DNA of 64,000 nt. Origin: Rhynchopus euleeides. Taxonomy: Eukaryota; Euglenozoa; Diplonemea; Diplonemida; Diplonemidae. Made by a program: the position numbers and the translations under genes. Shown piece after piece: positions 1 to 8,873 of the stretch. Numbering within the stretch: the stretch's first letter is position 1; the number at the start of each line of letters is the position of its first letter. Location: NCBI GenBank assembly GCA_963210315.1, contig OY723244.1:992001-1056000 (forward strand), in the 5' to 3' direction. The notes beneath the pieces were generated by a model that was given only the letters and a program-made list of their open reading frames with translations, searched no databases and was not told the DNA's origin.

Positions 1-18
1 CCCCCCAGACCCCCTGTG
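1..18 (+). repeat. 3' edge of GC-hairpin dispersed repeat
   Basis: The window opens inside the end of a repeat found intact at about 19191, 19359, 21828 and 21999 (+) and 33082 (-). Only the trailing CCCCCCAGACCCCC-type part is present here. Confidence 0.6.
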
Positions 19-719
19 GACTCTCTTTGCATTCTCTGTACCACCTCGAAGGGTGCACCCGAGCCAAGCACCCAAGCATGGGAACTAGGCTGGAAACTGA
101 TACAGTCATTGAAATAGATCGGGACAGCCAGGGCTCCCAGTCACCGTCATACGAAGGGACTATGCGAACTGGAGACGGCGCAAGAGCAGGTGCAGCTGTG
201 CTGTATTCTTGAGGGCTCCCGCTACGTCAAAAACCACGCCCTCATCCAAACGTAAGGACTGAGCCAAGGCGTCAATCCCTTCGGACCTCGTCAGCGCCCC
301 AGGAACACAGGCCCCGTCATCGGTATTCGACGCGTGCCCCGCGCACGCCAGCCAACGACGCTCTGGTGCTGGGGATGGGGTCGAGGGGGTGGTGTGGCAG
401 GCAGGGAAGTGCACGGGACCAGAAAAACCATTCGACGGTCGAGCGCGCACTGGGTGTGGAGGGTACCTAAAAAACGGGTCACCCACAGGGTCCGACATCG
501 GGTGTCGGACCCCACCGTGTGCCCATCTGGATGACTCAAGCGCCTCACACCGGGTCCCTCCCCTCCTGGTGGCCCACCGGGGTGCTATGGCCAGTTTCCA
601 CCGGTGCTGTTGCTGTGTGCACGGAATGCCGGTGAGACAGGCCGAGAATGCGACCCACACCCACCCCCACCCCACCAATTGACATTCTGAACAGCAAAAC
701 GGGTAAATTTTTGCCAAAA
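19..719. other. No recognisable gene; one hairpin
   Basis: Both strands have open frames up to about 200 codons, but none shows a recognisable domain or a start context. A GC-rich hairpin with a 10-bp stem (GGGTCCGACA pairing with TGTCGGACCC) lies at 488-512. I see no other structure. Confidence 0.5.
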
Positions 720-835
720 GTGAATAATCGTAACCCCTACGATTATTCACCACCGTTAAAATTTTGTAAATTTTGGGACACCCGATTTATACAGACCGCG
801 TCGCTAAATAATCGTAGGGGTTACAATTATTTGAC
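720..835. repeat. Small foldback element with palindromic ends
   Basis: Two copies of a roughly 28-bp sequence, each itself a dyad (ATAATCGTA, a CCCC or GGGG centre, then its complement), lie in inverted orientation at about 720-750 and 803-834. This is a MITE-like or foldback structure of about 115 bp. No target duplication could be assigned. It ends within 10 bp of the point where homology to the WD40 family begins, so it may mark the truncation junction of the next gene. Confidence 0.5.
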
Positions 836-842
836 CCCCCCC

Positions 843-1307
843 AGTAACAGCGTCGCTGTGTCGCGCACGAGGATCTTCAGCGGGTCACATGACGAGACGA
901 TCCGTGTGTGGGACATCAGCACCCTCACACACACACACACCCTGGATGACCACACTGGGGAGGTCACCCACATCGCCCTGACTCAGGACGAGCAGCACCT
1001 GGTGTCGTGCTCTTCCGACGAGTCACTCAAGATGTGGTGCACAACCTCCCTCAGCTGCCTGTGTACTGTGCAACTGGACGACCATCCTTTGTTGTCACTT
1101 GCCGTGTCACAGTCAGGTGATGTTGTTGCAGTCGCGTTGGTTGATCGCTCCACCCACCTGTACCGCCTCAGCACAGGCGAGCGTCTGGGGAAGGTGCCCT
1201 CAGAAAGGGGTTACGGTGTTGCCCTCAGCCCCTGTGGGAGGTGGGTCATCACACCAACAAGCGACACATGTGCCACTGTGAGTGATGTGCCTTCCGCTTC
1301 ACTCTGA
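843..1307 (+). pseudogene. 5'-truncated UBL-WD40 family gene
   Basis: The frame from 843 to the TGA at 1305-1307 encodes the C-terminal WD40 blades of the family found intact at 1678, 28043 and 45496. Shared landmarks are the RVWDISTLTHTHTLDDHT blade, LVSCSSDESLKMWCTTSLSC, the LYRLSTGERLGKV blade and VALSPCGRWV. The N-terminal ubiquitin-like domain and the first blades are missing. Homology starts abruptly at about 843, next to a foldback element, and no family-type start codon remains. Upstream the frame runs open into unrelated sequence, so a fusion transcript cannot be excluded, but a broken gene is more likely. Confidence 0.8.
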
Positions 1308-1395
1308 GTGCACTCTTCCCTGCCTTGCGTGTTGCTGTGGTGTTGCACAGTGTTGCTTTCTAGCCTTGCAACGCGGCACGACATAACCCTTGGTT

Positions 1396-1677
1396 TGTTT
1401 GGAGGCAGCTCAGCGGGAGTGTGGCATACGCCTCAGCAGTGGCATCTGAGATGAGAAGAGAGGGCAAAAGGATCGACGCAGTGCTCTCTCTGCAGACTGC
1501 CCCACACCCCCTCCTCTCCCCCGTGCACACTTGCACGTCACCGCCCTCCCTTTCCATGCTCGGCATCTGCACTGACCCCCATCCCCACCGTCACACTGCA
1601 CACACGCCACACTCGCCAGGACGGCGTTGCTGCTGGTCTCAGCGTGCACGTCGAACCGAACACCAAAACAGGTGAAC
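1396..1677 (+). promoter_or_regulatory. Duplicated upstream/5' leader module of WD40 genes
   Basis: This segment starts with GTTTGGAGGCAGCT and runs through GCATCTGAGATGAGAAG, GTGCTCTCTCTGCAGACTG and a C-rich tract to CACCAAAACAGGTGAAC just before the ATG. It is almost identical to 45227-45495, in the same position before the 45496 gene. Shorter copies occur at 3038-3140, 12541-12620 and 46713-46750. Its conservation outside the coding region suggests a shared promoter/5'UTR or a recent segmental duplication. The sequence alone does not separate the two. Confidence 0.5.
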
Positions 1678-2814
1678 ATGGATGTGACTGTTCGTCATGC
1701 TGAGACCGGTGACAGCTGTGTCGTCTGTGTTCCGGAAGGCGGGACCGTGGTCGGGCTGAAGGCGGATGCGCTCAACGAGATGTTCCCGGATTCTATCAAC
1801 AACGCAGACCGTGAGGCTGAGAACGTGGCAGCACACATCGAAGGGTGTGAGGAGGAGCTGGACGATGCACAGCGTGTTGCCGACACGGGTCTGGAGGACG
1901 GGGGTGCTGTCAAGCTCGTCCCACGCTGGCCCGACGTCAAGGCCCCCGCAGTCTACTCATCTCCGCATGGCGACTACACCCTGTCCATCACACTGTCGAG
2001 GTGTGGGAGGCTGTGTGCTGTGGGTTCATCCAAAAGACACATCACTGTGTTTGACACCGCCACCGCTGCTGTGGTAGCGGACTTGACACACGGCAACAAG
2101 ACTACTTCTCCGAGATGTTCTCCCGCTGCGTTCTCTGTCTGTGGGACGTGGTTGGCAACGTGCTCTGACGGGACCATCTGCGTGTGGCTGACTTCAACTT
2201 GGGAGCAGGTGTGCATCCTGGACCACAACTACACCGTGGTGTGGAGTGCAGCATGGACACGCTGCGGACGCCTGGTGTCCGGGGACTCCAAAGGGAGACT
2301 GCGTGTGTGGGACTTGAAGGGCACACCGAGTGCCACAGTGCTGGAGGGTCACAGCAGGGTTGCATTCAGCATTGCTGTGTCGGGCACGAGGATCTTCAGT
2401 GGGTCAAATGACAAGACCATCCGTGTGTGGGACATCAGCACCCTCACACACACACACACCCTGGATCCTGGTGGGGTGACCGGCATCGCCCTGACTCAGG
2501 ACGAGCAGCACCTCGTGTCGTGCTCTGACGACCTGTCACTCAAGGTGTGGTGCACAACCTCCCTCAGCTGCCTGCGTACCCTGCCACTTGACCACTGTTC
2601 TTTCTCATTTGCTGTGTCACAGCCAGGTGATGTTGTTGCAGTGGCGGCTTCTCACTGTGGCACCACATTGTACCGTCTCAGCACAGGTGAGCGTCTGGGG
2701 AAAGTGGACTCAGCTGGTGATGGTGTTGCCCTCAGCCCCTGCGGGAGGTGGGTCTTCACACCAACGAACCACGATTCAGTCTCTGTGTGTCATGTGTCTT
2801 CCCTTTCACCCTGA
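1678..2814 (+). CDS. UBL-WD40 propeller protein, copy 1 (intact)
   Basis: This 378-aa protein starts at the ATG giving MDVTVRH. The same start is used in two paralogues, and AG is 6 bases upstream. Residues 1-86 look like a ubiquitin-like beta-grasp: a VTV strand, GGTVVGLKADA (helix entry), and LEDGGAVKLVP as the last strand. Residues about 95-378 form WD40 repeats with visible VWLTSTWEQ, VWDLKGTPS, VWDISTL and VWCTTSL ends, enough for one seven-bladed propeller. No membrane segment or signal peptide is seen. Compared with the paralogues, the UBL is almost invariant. Short stretches at about 93-102, 116-119, 140-149, 182-189, 224-230, 305-311 and 323-329 differ strongly. A CA-repeat in the DNA encodes THTHT. 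UBL-propeller proteins often act as protein-binding platforms, for example in ubiquitin pathways, but the actual role is unknown. Confidence 0.85.
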   Translation: MDVTVRHAETGDSCVVCVPEGGTVVGLKADALNEMFPDSINNADREAENVAAHIEGCEEELDDAQRVADTGLEDGGAVKLVPRWPDVKAPAVYSSPHGDYTLSITLSRCGRLCAVGSSKRHITVFDTATAAVVADLTHGNKTTSPRCSPAAFSVCGTWLATCSDGTICVWLTSTWEQVCILDHNYTVVWSAAWTRCGRLVSGDSKGRLRVWDLKGTPSATVLEGHSRVAFSIAVSGTRIFSGSNDKTIRVWDISTLTHTHTLDPGGVTGIALTQDEQHLVSCSDDLSLKVWCTTSLSCLRTLPLDHCSFSFAVSQPGDVVAVAASHCGTTLYRLSTGERLGKVDSAGDGVALSPCGRWVFTPTNHDSVSVCHVSSLSP

Positions 2815-3330
2815 GTGCAGTATGAGAACCCGTGTCCCTGCCTTCTGTGTTGCCATGTTGTTCGTGTGGGGCACTTCGCCCTATCAGCGTGGACCCTCTG
2901 GGACACTCTCCGATGCCAGCACACTATCCCAAACTGCAATACGGCTTCACCCAGATATCCAGAGAATGCGTAGAGGTGGCCCCCCTCATAAACTTGCTTT
3001 CTCATCTCGCAACACAGCACCGCCTGGCCCTTCCTCTGTTTGGAGGCAGCTGATGCGTTTGCATCTGGGATGAGAAGAGAGGTCAAATGACTGACGCAGT
3101 GCTCTCTCTGCAGACTGCCCCACACCCCCTCCCCTCCCCTCCCCCACGAAGCCCCCCTCTCCACCCTTGCAATGCACACCTGAGACCAGTGTTGATACAT
3201 AGTAGGCGGGGGTGTGGGGGCATGTGGGGGGTTGTGGCGGGGGGTGAGCGAGATGTGTGTGAGAGGTGTGTGGTGACCACGTTTTGTGTGGGGAGATCCT
3301 GCGCGGATCATAGCCCACCCCCGCCCATCC
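2815..3330. other. Intergenic; partial leader module, G/T-rich tract
   Basis: This holds a copy of the WD40 upstream module (3038-3140, with GGAGGCAGCTG and GTGCTCTCTCTGCAGACTG) and then a GTG/GGGG-rich stretch. No gene is recognised. Confidence 0.5.
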
Positions 3331-3696
3331 CTACGTCACAGCGGAGGCCCCACTCGGGTTAGAGTGTGGGGCCAACTCAGTGCCACTCCGGGGAGGAGGG
3401 CGTGCCGCATAGCCGGCGTGGTGCGTGTGGCAGCAATGTGTTAGTGTTTTGCCATCGCTGTAGCAGTCACCGCATCGGTCCATGCTGTGGCGTTTGCAGA
3501 AGCCCATAGTGACCGGGAGCCCGTCCCCCTCCTTGTGGTGGTTACGGCAGCACACCTCCTCCGGGAGGCGCCGCTTCTGGCATGCCGAGCAACTGTGTGT
3601 GTGTGTGTGTGATGCGTGTGTCAGGGCAAGCGAGGAACTTGCACGGTGGCATGTGCCGTGTCTGCCTTGTCTCCAGACGGAACTCTCTTGAACCAC
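3331..3696 (-). CDS. Possible Cys/His-rich small protein
   Basis: This antisense frame of 121 codons has a dense Cys/His pattern: CSAC, then EVCCRNHH, GFCKRH, CGDC and HCCHTHH. The spacing could coordinate two or more zinc ions. It lies opposite the family's + strand direction, between a WD40 leader copy and a WD40 pseudogene. No family was recognised. A chance frame in CA-rich DNA explains part of the His content (THTHT) but not the CxxC pairs. It could be an exon or a fragment. Confidence 0.3.
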   Translation of the reverse strand: MVQESSVWRQGRHGTCHRASSSLALTHASHTHTHSCSACQKRRLPEEVCCRNHHKEGDGLPVTMGFCKRHSMDRCGDCYSDGKTLTHCCHTHHAGYAARPPPRSGTELAPHSNPSGASAVT

Positions 3697-3801
3697 CGTG
3701 TAGCTGTTCGAAGGTTGGGCGTAACGGGGGGGTGGGGGTGGGATGAGGGGTGCAGCAAGGGTGTCTTCGTTGCGGGGATGTGCGTCGTAGAGGTGTGTCC
3801 T

Positions 3802-4126
3802 CTCTGTTCAGTGCAGCGTGGGCACGCTGCAGACGTCTGGTGTCTGGAGACAGAGTGCCGGAGGGTCACAAGAGACCTGTCAGCAGTATTGCAGTGTCGG
3901 GCACGAGGATCTTCAGCGGGTCGTATGATTACAACATCTATGTGTGGGACATCAGCACCCTCACACACACACACCCTGGTGGAGCCTCAGCACAGGTGGG
4001 CGTCTGGGTGACGTGGTGTTTCAGGGTGGTGGTGTTGCCCTCAGCCCCTGCGGGAGGTGGGTCTTCACACCAACCAACTGCTTAATTTCTGTCTCCGTGT
4101 GTGCTGTGTCTTCCGTTTCACCCTGA
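3802..4126 (+). pseudogene. Internally deleted UBL-WD40 pseudogene
   Basis: Three frames of the WD40 family follow each other. FSAAWARCRRLVSGD comes first, then SSIAVSGTRIFSGSYDYNIYVWDISTLTHTH, and after a shift LSTGGRLGDVVFQGGGVALSPCGRWVFTPTN ending SSVSP and a stop. The blades between THTH and LSTG (about 65 residues in the paralogues) are deleted and the frame is broken. The UBL domain is missing. This is a decayed copy adjacent to the intact gene at 1678. Confidence 0.8.
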
Positions 4127-4524
4127 GTGTCTCGCAACCCTGTTCCCTGTCTTGCGTGCTTGCTGTGTCATTTGCACCCGCCCCCAGCCCAGCACTCCAG
4201 TGCCATGGCGAAATATCGTCTGCAGTGACACGTGGTGCGGCGGAGGCAGCAGTCGGAACGCCACGCACCTACCACTTCTGCTGAAGCACACACACCCGCC
4301 GTCCCACTCCCCAAGAAGCTGACACCCACTCCGCCCTCCACCCTCCCTCCCTCCGTCCACATGGCACAGCCTTCAAGTATAGAGGCGGATAAACACACTT
4401 GTCCCTTTGTCGACGAGGCACGCAGCTGACAGGCCGCACCCACGTGTGCCCCGTGCAACTGCGTGACACCCAGACACAGCCTCTCCAATACAGGTGTTTC
4501 TTTGTGCCGGCGCTTCACCGCGCC
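4127..4524. promoter_or_regulatory. Importin-alpha upstream region with AG acceptor-like site
   Basis: No gene lies here. A C/T-rich stretch ends with CTCTCCAATACAG at 4481-4493, 31 bases before the importin ATG. This resembles a splice acceptor and may be a trans-splice site. The cyclase gene has a similar CATACAG 27 bases before its ATG. Confidence 0.35.
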
Positions 4525-5916
4525 ATGGCGTGTGTTGCCACCAGCCCTGCTGCTGCTTCTCTCACGGATGTGGAACAGAAGGCCGTTGCCCTGCGTGCAG
4601 AGAAGAAGGCTGCCATGCAGAAGCGCAGGAGGGCGAAGAATCGCACGGTTGTCGTGCCGACACCGAGTTCCATCGCAGGGCTTGCGGTACAGCTGTATGC
4701 TGGCGGGGAAGACGAGCTCCATGCTGCGACTGCCTTCCGGGTGTTGCTGTCCGATGAGAACCAACCGCTTATCGACATGGTGATTGCCGCATCGCCTCCT
4801 GTTGTGCCGAAGCTGGTGGAGTTGCTCTCGCACTCCAACCCACAGCTGCAGTACGAGGCTGCCTGGGCACTCGGTAGTATCGCCGGACGGGCCACCCAGC
4901 AGGCGGCTGTTGTCGTGCAGCACGGCGCACTGCCGCCCATCATCCGCATGCTGTCCAGCTCGAACAACGACCTGGCTGCGTGGTGCCTCGGGAACATTGC
5001 GCGTGACAACACCAACAAGCGCGACATGGCCCTCGATGCCGGTGCCTTGCAACCCCTCCTGGCCAGCATGCACGTGGGTGCCCCACTCAAGATGAAGCGT
5101 GTCGGTGCAGCCGCACTTTCCAACCTGCTGCACGGCAGACCGACTGTGCGGCAGAGCGTGCTGCCTGCCGCAGTGCCTGTTCTGTCTCAGCTGATCTCTG
5201 CTGATGACAAAGAGACCGTCATCCACGCGCTGTGGGGTTTGAGCTATACATGCTGCGGTTCCATCCAAGCTGTGCTGGACAGTGGTGTGCTACCACGTGT
5301 GGTCTCAAAGCTGGCAGATGAAGACTTTCGCATCCGGGACCCTGCTTTGCGTATTGTCGGGGACATGACGACAGGCGACCATGACCAGAGACAGGCCTTG
5401 TTGGATGCCGGTGCTGCATTGGCCATACGCAAGTTGCTGTTAGTTCCCCAGAAGGACGAGACAATACTCGAGTGTCTGTGGGCCATCAGCAACCTTGCTG
5501 CAGGGACACCTTTGCAGCTGCAGCAGCTTATCGACGTCGACTTCATGGTGTTTGTTGTCAATCTCATCACAACGCCGACCCTCTCCACGGAGATGCTGGA
5601 GGACGCTGCCTGGGTGCTGAAGAATGCCATGACTGGTGGGACCGATGACCAGCGCACTGTTTTCTTCAACGAAGGCTTTATCCCAGCCTTTATTGCGTGT
5701 CTGACACACTCTAGATCGTGTGTAGAAACTGATAAAGTGGCTCTGGAGGGTCTGGACTTACTGATGGAGCACGGCACAATCATGTCGTGGTCTCGGGACA
5801 ACCCCTGTGTCTCCGCTGCACTCGATGCTGGTATTGTGGACGCCCTGCGCGCCTCGCAGCAGGGGGCAGCGGATTTTGCCAAAAAGTGGCTTCCAGAGGC
5901 CCGTCAAGTGTTGTGA
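4525..5916 (+). CDS. KPNA: Importin alpha (nuclear import adaptor)
   Basis: This 463-aa armadillo-repeat protein binds nuclear localisation signals and links cargo to importin beta. The ATG at 4525 is chosen because the basic IBB-like cluster (KKAAMQKRRRAKNR, residues 27-40) follows directly. Longer upstream frame has no homology. ARM repeats span about 60-430. NLS-binding Trp/Asn pairs are visible: W153/N157 (AAWCLGNIA), W319/N323 (LWAISNLAAGT) and W363/N367 (AAWVLKNAMTGGT). W114 pairs with Ser (AWALGSIA) and W237 lies in LWGLSYTC. The canonical PALRIVG of a central repeat is present. Length is slightly below the usual 500-530 because the IBB region is short. The frame is uninterrupted and intronless. 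It sits between WD40 pseudogenes and a LINE, a host gene in a repeat-rich neighbourhood. Confidence 0.93.
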   Translation: MACVATSPAAASLTDVEQKAVALRAEKKAAMQKRRRAKNRTVVVPTPSSIAGLAVQLYAGGEDELHAATAFRVLLSDENQPLIDMVIAASPPVVPKLVELLSHSNPQLQYEAAWALGSIAGRATQQAAVVVQHGALPPIIRMLSSSNNDLAAWCLGNIARDNTNKRDMALDAGALQPLLASMHVGAPLKMKRVGAAALSNLLHGRPTVRQSVLPAAVPVLSQLISADDKETVIHALWGLSYTCCGSIQAVLDSGVLPRVVSKLADEDFRIRDPALRIVGDMTTGDHDQRQALLDAGAALAIRKLLLVPQKDETILECLWAISNLAAGTPLQLQQLIDVDFMVFVVNLITTPTLSTEMLEDAAWVLKNAMTGGTDDQRTVFFNEGFIPAFIACLTHSRSCVETDKVALEGLDLLMEHGTIMSWSRDNPCVSAALDAGIVDALRASQQGAADFAKKWLPEARQVL

Positions 5917-6066
5917 CTGCGGCAAGCTTGTGCTCGTCCTCTGCTAACAAGGAGGAGATTTTGCGGTGCCCCCCGTATTCTCTTTGCATCCTGTCTGGTT
6001 GGCAGGGTGGGACTCTGGCCCCCCCACACACACACACACAGGAGGAGAGAGGGATACACGGGCAGG

Positions 6067-8555
6067 ATGTCACAGGCCGACCTCCACGGGGTCTCCTCCG
6101 GTAACACCGGCCCCCAGGCCGGTGGCCAACAGGCCGCCTCCCTGCCCCCCCTCGATTTCAACGAACCCCGGGAATACACCCTCGGGCCCCTCCCCCCCCT
6201 GTACCGCGCGGTGCATGTCCGCGCCATCCTCCGCCACCTCCAGTGGGAGGCGCATGTCGAGGAGCCGAAGGACGGCGTAGCCGTCGTCATCGCGGACAAC
6301 CCCCCCCCCCCCCCTCTGGCACCCCCCCCACATGGTCGGTGCAGGTGAACGGCAAGGCCGTGGCCCTCACGGACACGGCAATGCTGGAGGAGGAGAAGCG
6401 GCGGCTGGCGGAGGAGCGGAAGAAGGGAGAGGAGCTGGACCGCCTCAAGAGGCGGTACGATGGCCTCCAGGCCAGAGTGCGGGAGGAGCGCGAGGCGGCG
6501 GCGAAGGCGGGCCGGGCCGCCAAGTCCAGGACGCACCTGGGGAAGACCGGACGCGGGGGTGGCGCCGCAGCGGCTGCGCAGCAACACGCGCAGCAGGCCC
6601 GCCAGCGCGTGGAGCGGCTCCAGAAGGACCTGGAGCGTCTGGGCCGCCGCCTGGTGGCCCTCGGCCATGACCCCGCCGCAGCCACCGCCGCCGCCACCGC
6701 AGCTGACCCCGGCGCCAGTGCCCCCACGCAGGACGGCGTACCCGCGCTGCAGCAGGAGGTGCAGCGCCTGCATGATCTGCTCAAGGAGCAGCAGAGACAG
6801 CAGGACCTGCAACGGCAGCGCCTTGAGCAACAACTCGCTGCACAACAAGGCCACCAGCAAGCGACCACGCAAGGGGAGCGCGCCGAAGTGCGGCGACTTC
6901 AACAGGAGCTTGGGGAGCAGAGGGCAGCCGCGCAGGAGGAGCACGCCGAGGTACGGCGACTCCATCAACAGCTCGGGGAGCAGCAAGCCCGGCAGGATGA
7001 GCTCCTGCAGCGCCTGGCAGCCCAGCAGCGCCAGCTGGACGACCTTCAGGAGCGTCCCGCCGCGACCCCCCCTCAGCCTGGCACGCCGAAGGCTGTGCGC
7101 GAGCTGAAGGCGCAGCTGGAGGGGCAGGGCGTGGAGCACGCCCGAGTGCACGGGGAGCTGCGCGGCCTGCTTGTTGGGCTGCGCAAGGACGCGGAGAGTG
7201 GCCTCGGGGAAGAGCGCCGCAGGGGTGAGGCCCTCGGCGGGAGGGCGGCGACGCTGGAGGCGAGCCTTCGGGCAGTGCGGGAGCAGCTGCAGCAGCACAC
7301 CACCCGCCACGACCAGGGCGAGGAGCACCGCAACGCCCTGCTCGCGGAGGTGCAGGGGGCCCGGGAGGCGATGCTGGGGCTGCAGGGGAGCGTGGGGGAG
7401 GCACAGCAGGCGCTGCCCCAGCTCCAGGCGAAGTCCCTGCAAACGGGCATGAGCGGCCTCCGCAAGGAGCTCAAGTCCTTCAAGGACGAGCAGAGGAGGG
7501 TGAGCAGCGCGGGGCAGGCAGAGGTCGCCCGCATCACGGCCGCGCTGAGCGAGCAGCAGCAGAAGGGGGTGGAGCTGCTGTCGCGTATGGCCGCCGTCGC
7601 CGATGAGGGGCGCCTCAGCCAAGCCCAGGCGGACGCGCGCCTGACAGCCGCCCTCGCCGACGTGCAGGCGACAGCGCAAGCGACTGCGGAAGGCCTGCGG
7701 GCCGCGAGCGAGCAGCAGCTGGGCGAGCTCCGGGAGGAGCTGGGCAGGCAGCGCGTGGGCAACGATGCCCAGCAGGCCATGGTGGCGGACGGGCGGCGGC
7801 AGCTGGAGGGGATGCGCGCCGAGCTCGCTGAATCACAGCGGGCAGTCGCGGAGGAGACGAGGGCGCACCTCGCCGAGCTCCACCACCACTACCATGCCCA
7901 GCCCGCCCGGGGGAGGCCAGGTGAGCAGCGCAGGAGCCGGTGCCGCTCCCCGCGGCGGGCCCGCAAACGCGAGGGCAGGGACACCTCCAGGGAACGGGAG
8001 AGGGCCTCGGCGACCCTGCAAGAGGTCATCCGCGAGGATGCGCAGGTGAGGGAGGCGCTGCTCCATGCAAATGCAACGGCAACGGCAGCAACAACAACAG
8101 CAACAACGGCGCCACCCCCCCCAGTGGCGGCAACAGCGGAGCCGGCCCAGACTGAAACGGCAGTCGCGCCACCACCGACAGGGGCTGACCAACCTGCCCC
8201 TACAGCCAACGCTGACCTCGAACCCCCCGCGTCTGATAGCAACAACAACACCACCACCGCCACCTCCGCAGCGCCCGCAGCCGCCCCTGCGCCCGGGGAT
8301 ACACCCGTGCCCGCACCGCAGCAGCAGCAGCAGCCTGACCCCGGATGCGGAGGCGAAGGGCAGCCCCCGGCGTCCGAGCAGCTACCCCCCCCTCAGCAAC
8401 CCGCGCTCGGGAACAAAGGGGCCGAGGCCGGACAAGGGGACGCGGCAGCTGATCAGGACGTCAACGACACACCCCGGGTGGCGGGGAAGGGCGCGGGCAA
8501 AAACGGCAAGGCACCCCGACTGTGGAGGGGGGCTAAGCGCTACACCCCCTACTAG
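6067..8555 (+). pseudogene. LINE ORF1: coiled-coil protein, frameshifted at poly-C
   Basis: The likely start is the ATG at 6067 (MSQADLHG). The frame reaches a run of 14 C at about 6301-6314 and then a stop. After a shift at the C-run, translation continues in the frame ending at the TAG 8553-8555. The total is roughly 830 residues: a Pro-rich N-terminus, about 450 residues of Glu/Gln/Arg/Ala-rich coiled coil (EEEKRRLAEERKKGEELDRL and similar), an Arg/Ser patch (RSRCRSPRRARKREGRD) and a Pro/Ala/Thr low-complexity tail ending in a Lys/Arg-rich segment. This fits an RNA-binding, trimer-forming ORF1 of a non-LTR element, although no RRM or zinc knuckle was seen. A large antisense frame over the same bases is a shadow. 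Confidence 0.6.
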
Positions 8556-8572
8556 GGGGTGAGGCGCCCCCT
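8553..8572 (+). promoter_or_regulatory. TAG stop with immediate GC stem between ORF1 and ORF2
   Basis: ORF1 and ORF2 are in the same frame, separated by a single TAG. The A of this stop begins a stem: AGGGGG at 8554-8559 pairs with CCCCCT at 8567-8572. A structure this close to a stop could promote readthrough or reinitiation, as in some LINEs. A plain nonsense codon is also possible. Confidence 0.35.
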
Positions 8573-8873
8573 CAAGGGGGGACCCGGCCTACACCCTAAG
8601 GCTTCCGGTTCCCCCGGCGGGGGCGCCGACCAGGGGATAGGGGGAGCGCCCGTGGCGCAGCACCCTCTCGCCGCCGGCGAACCCTCCCCACAACCCCCCC
8701 ATAGAAAACCAAAACCCGCAGGGACAGGAGTAACCTCTGCGGGACCCTTAGATAGAGCGAGAGAGCATAGAAGCCACGCCCCTGGGGCAGGAGAACCCCG
8801 GGGGCTTCGGGGAGGAGGGGGACAGGAGTACTCCCCCTCCTCAGTAGAGCAGGACGACCGATGGCTAGCAGAG

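Noticed and set aside
4168..5268. 366-codon minus frame opposite importin alpha
   Set aside because: It overlaps a certain gene, has no domain, and is explained by GC-biased codon use on the + strand.
5904..7679. 591-codon minus frame opposite LINE ORF1
   Set aside because: It is the shadow of a GC-rich Glu/Gln/Ala coiled-coil coding region and is rich in Leu/Arg as expected for such an antisense frame; no domain.
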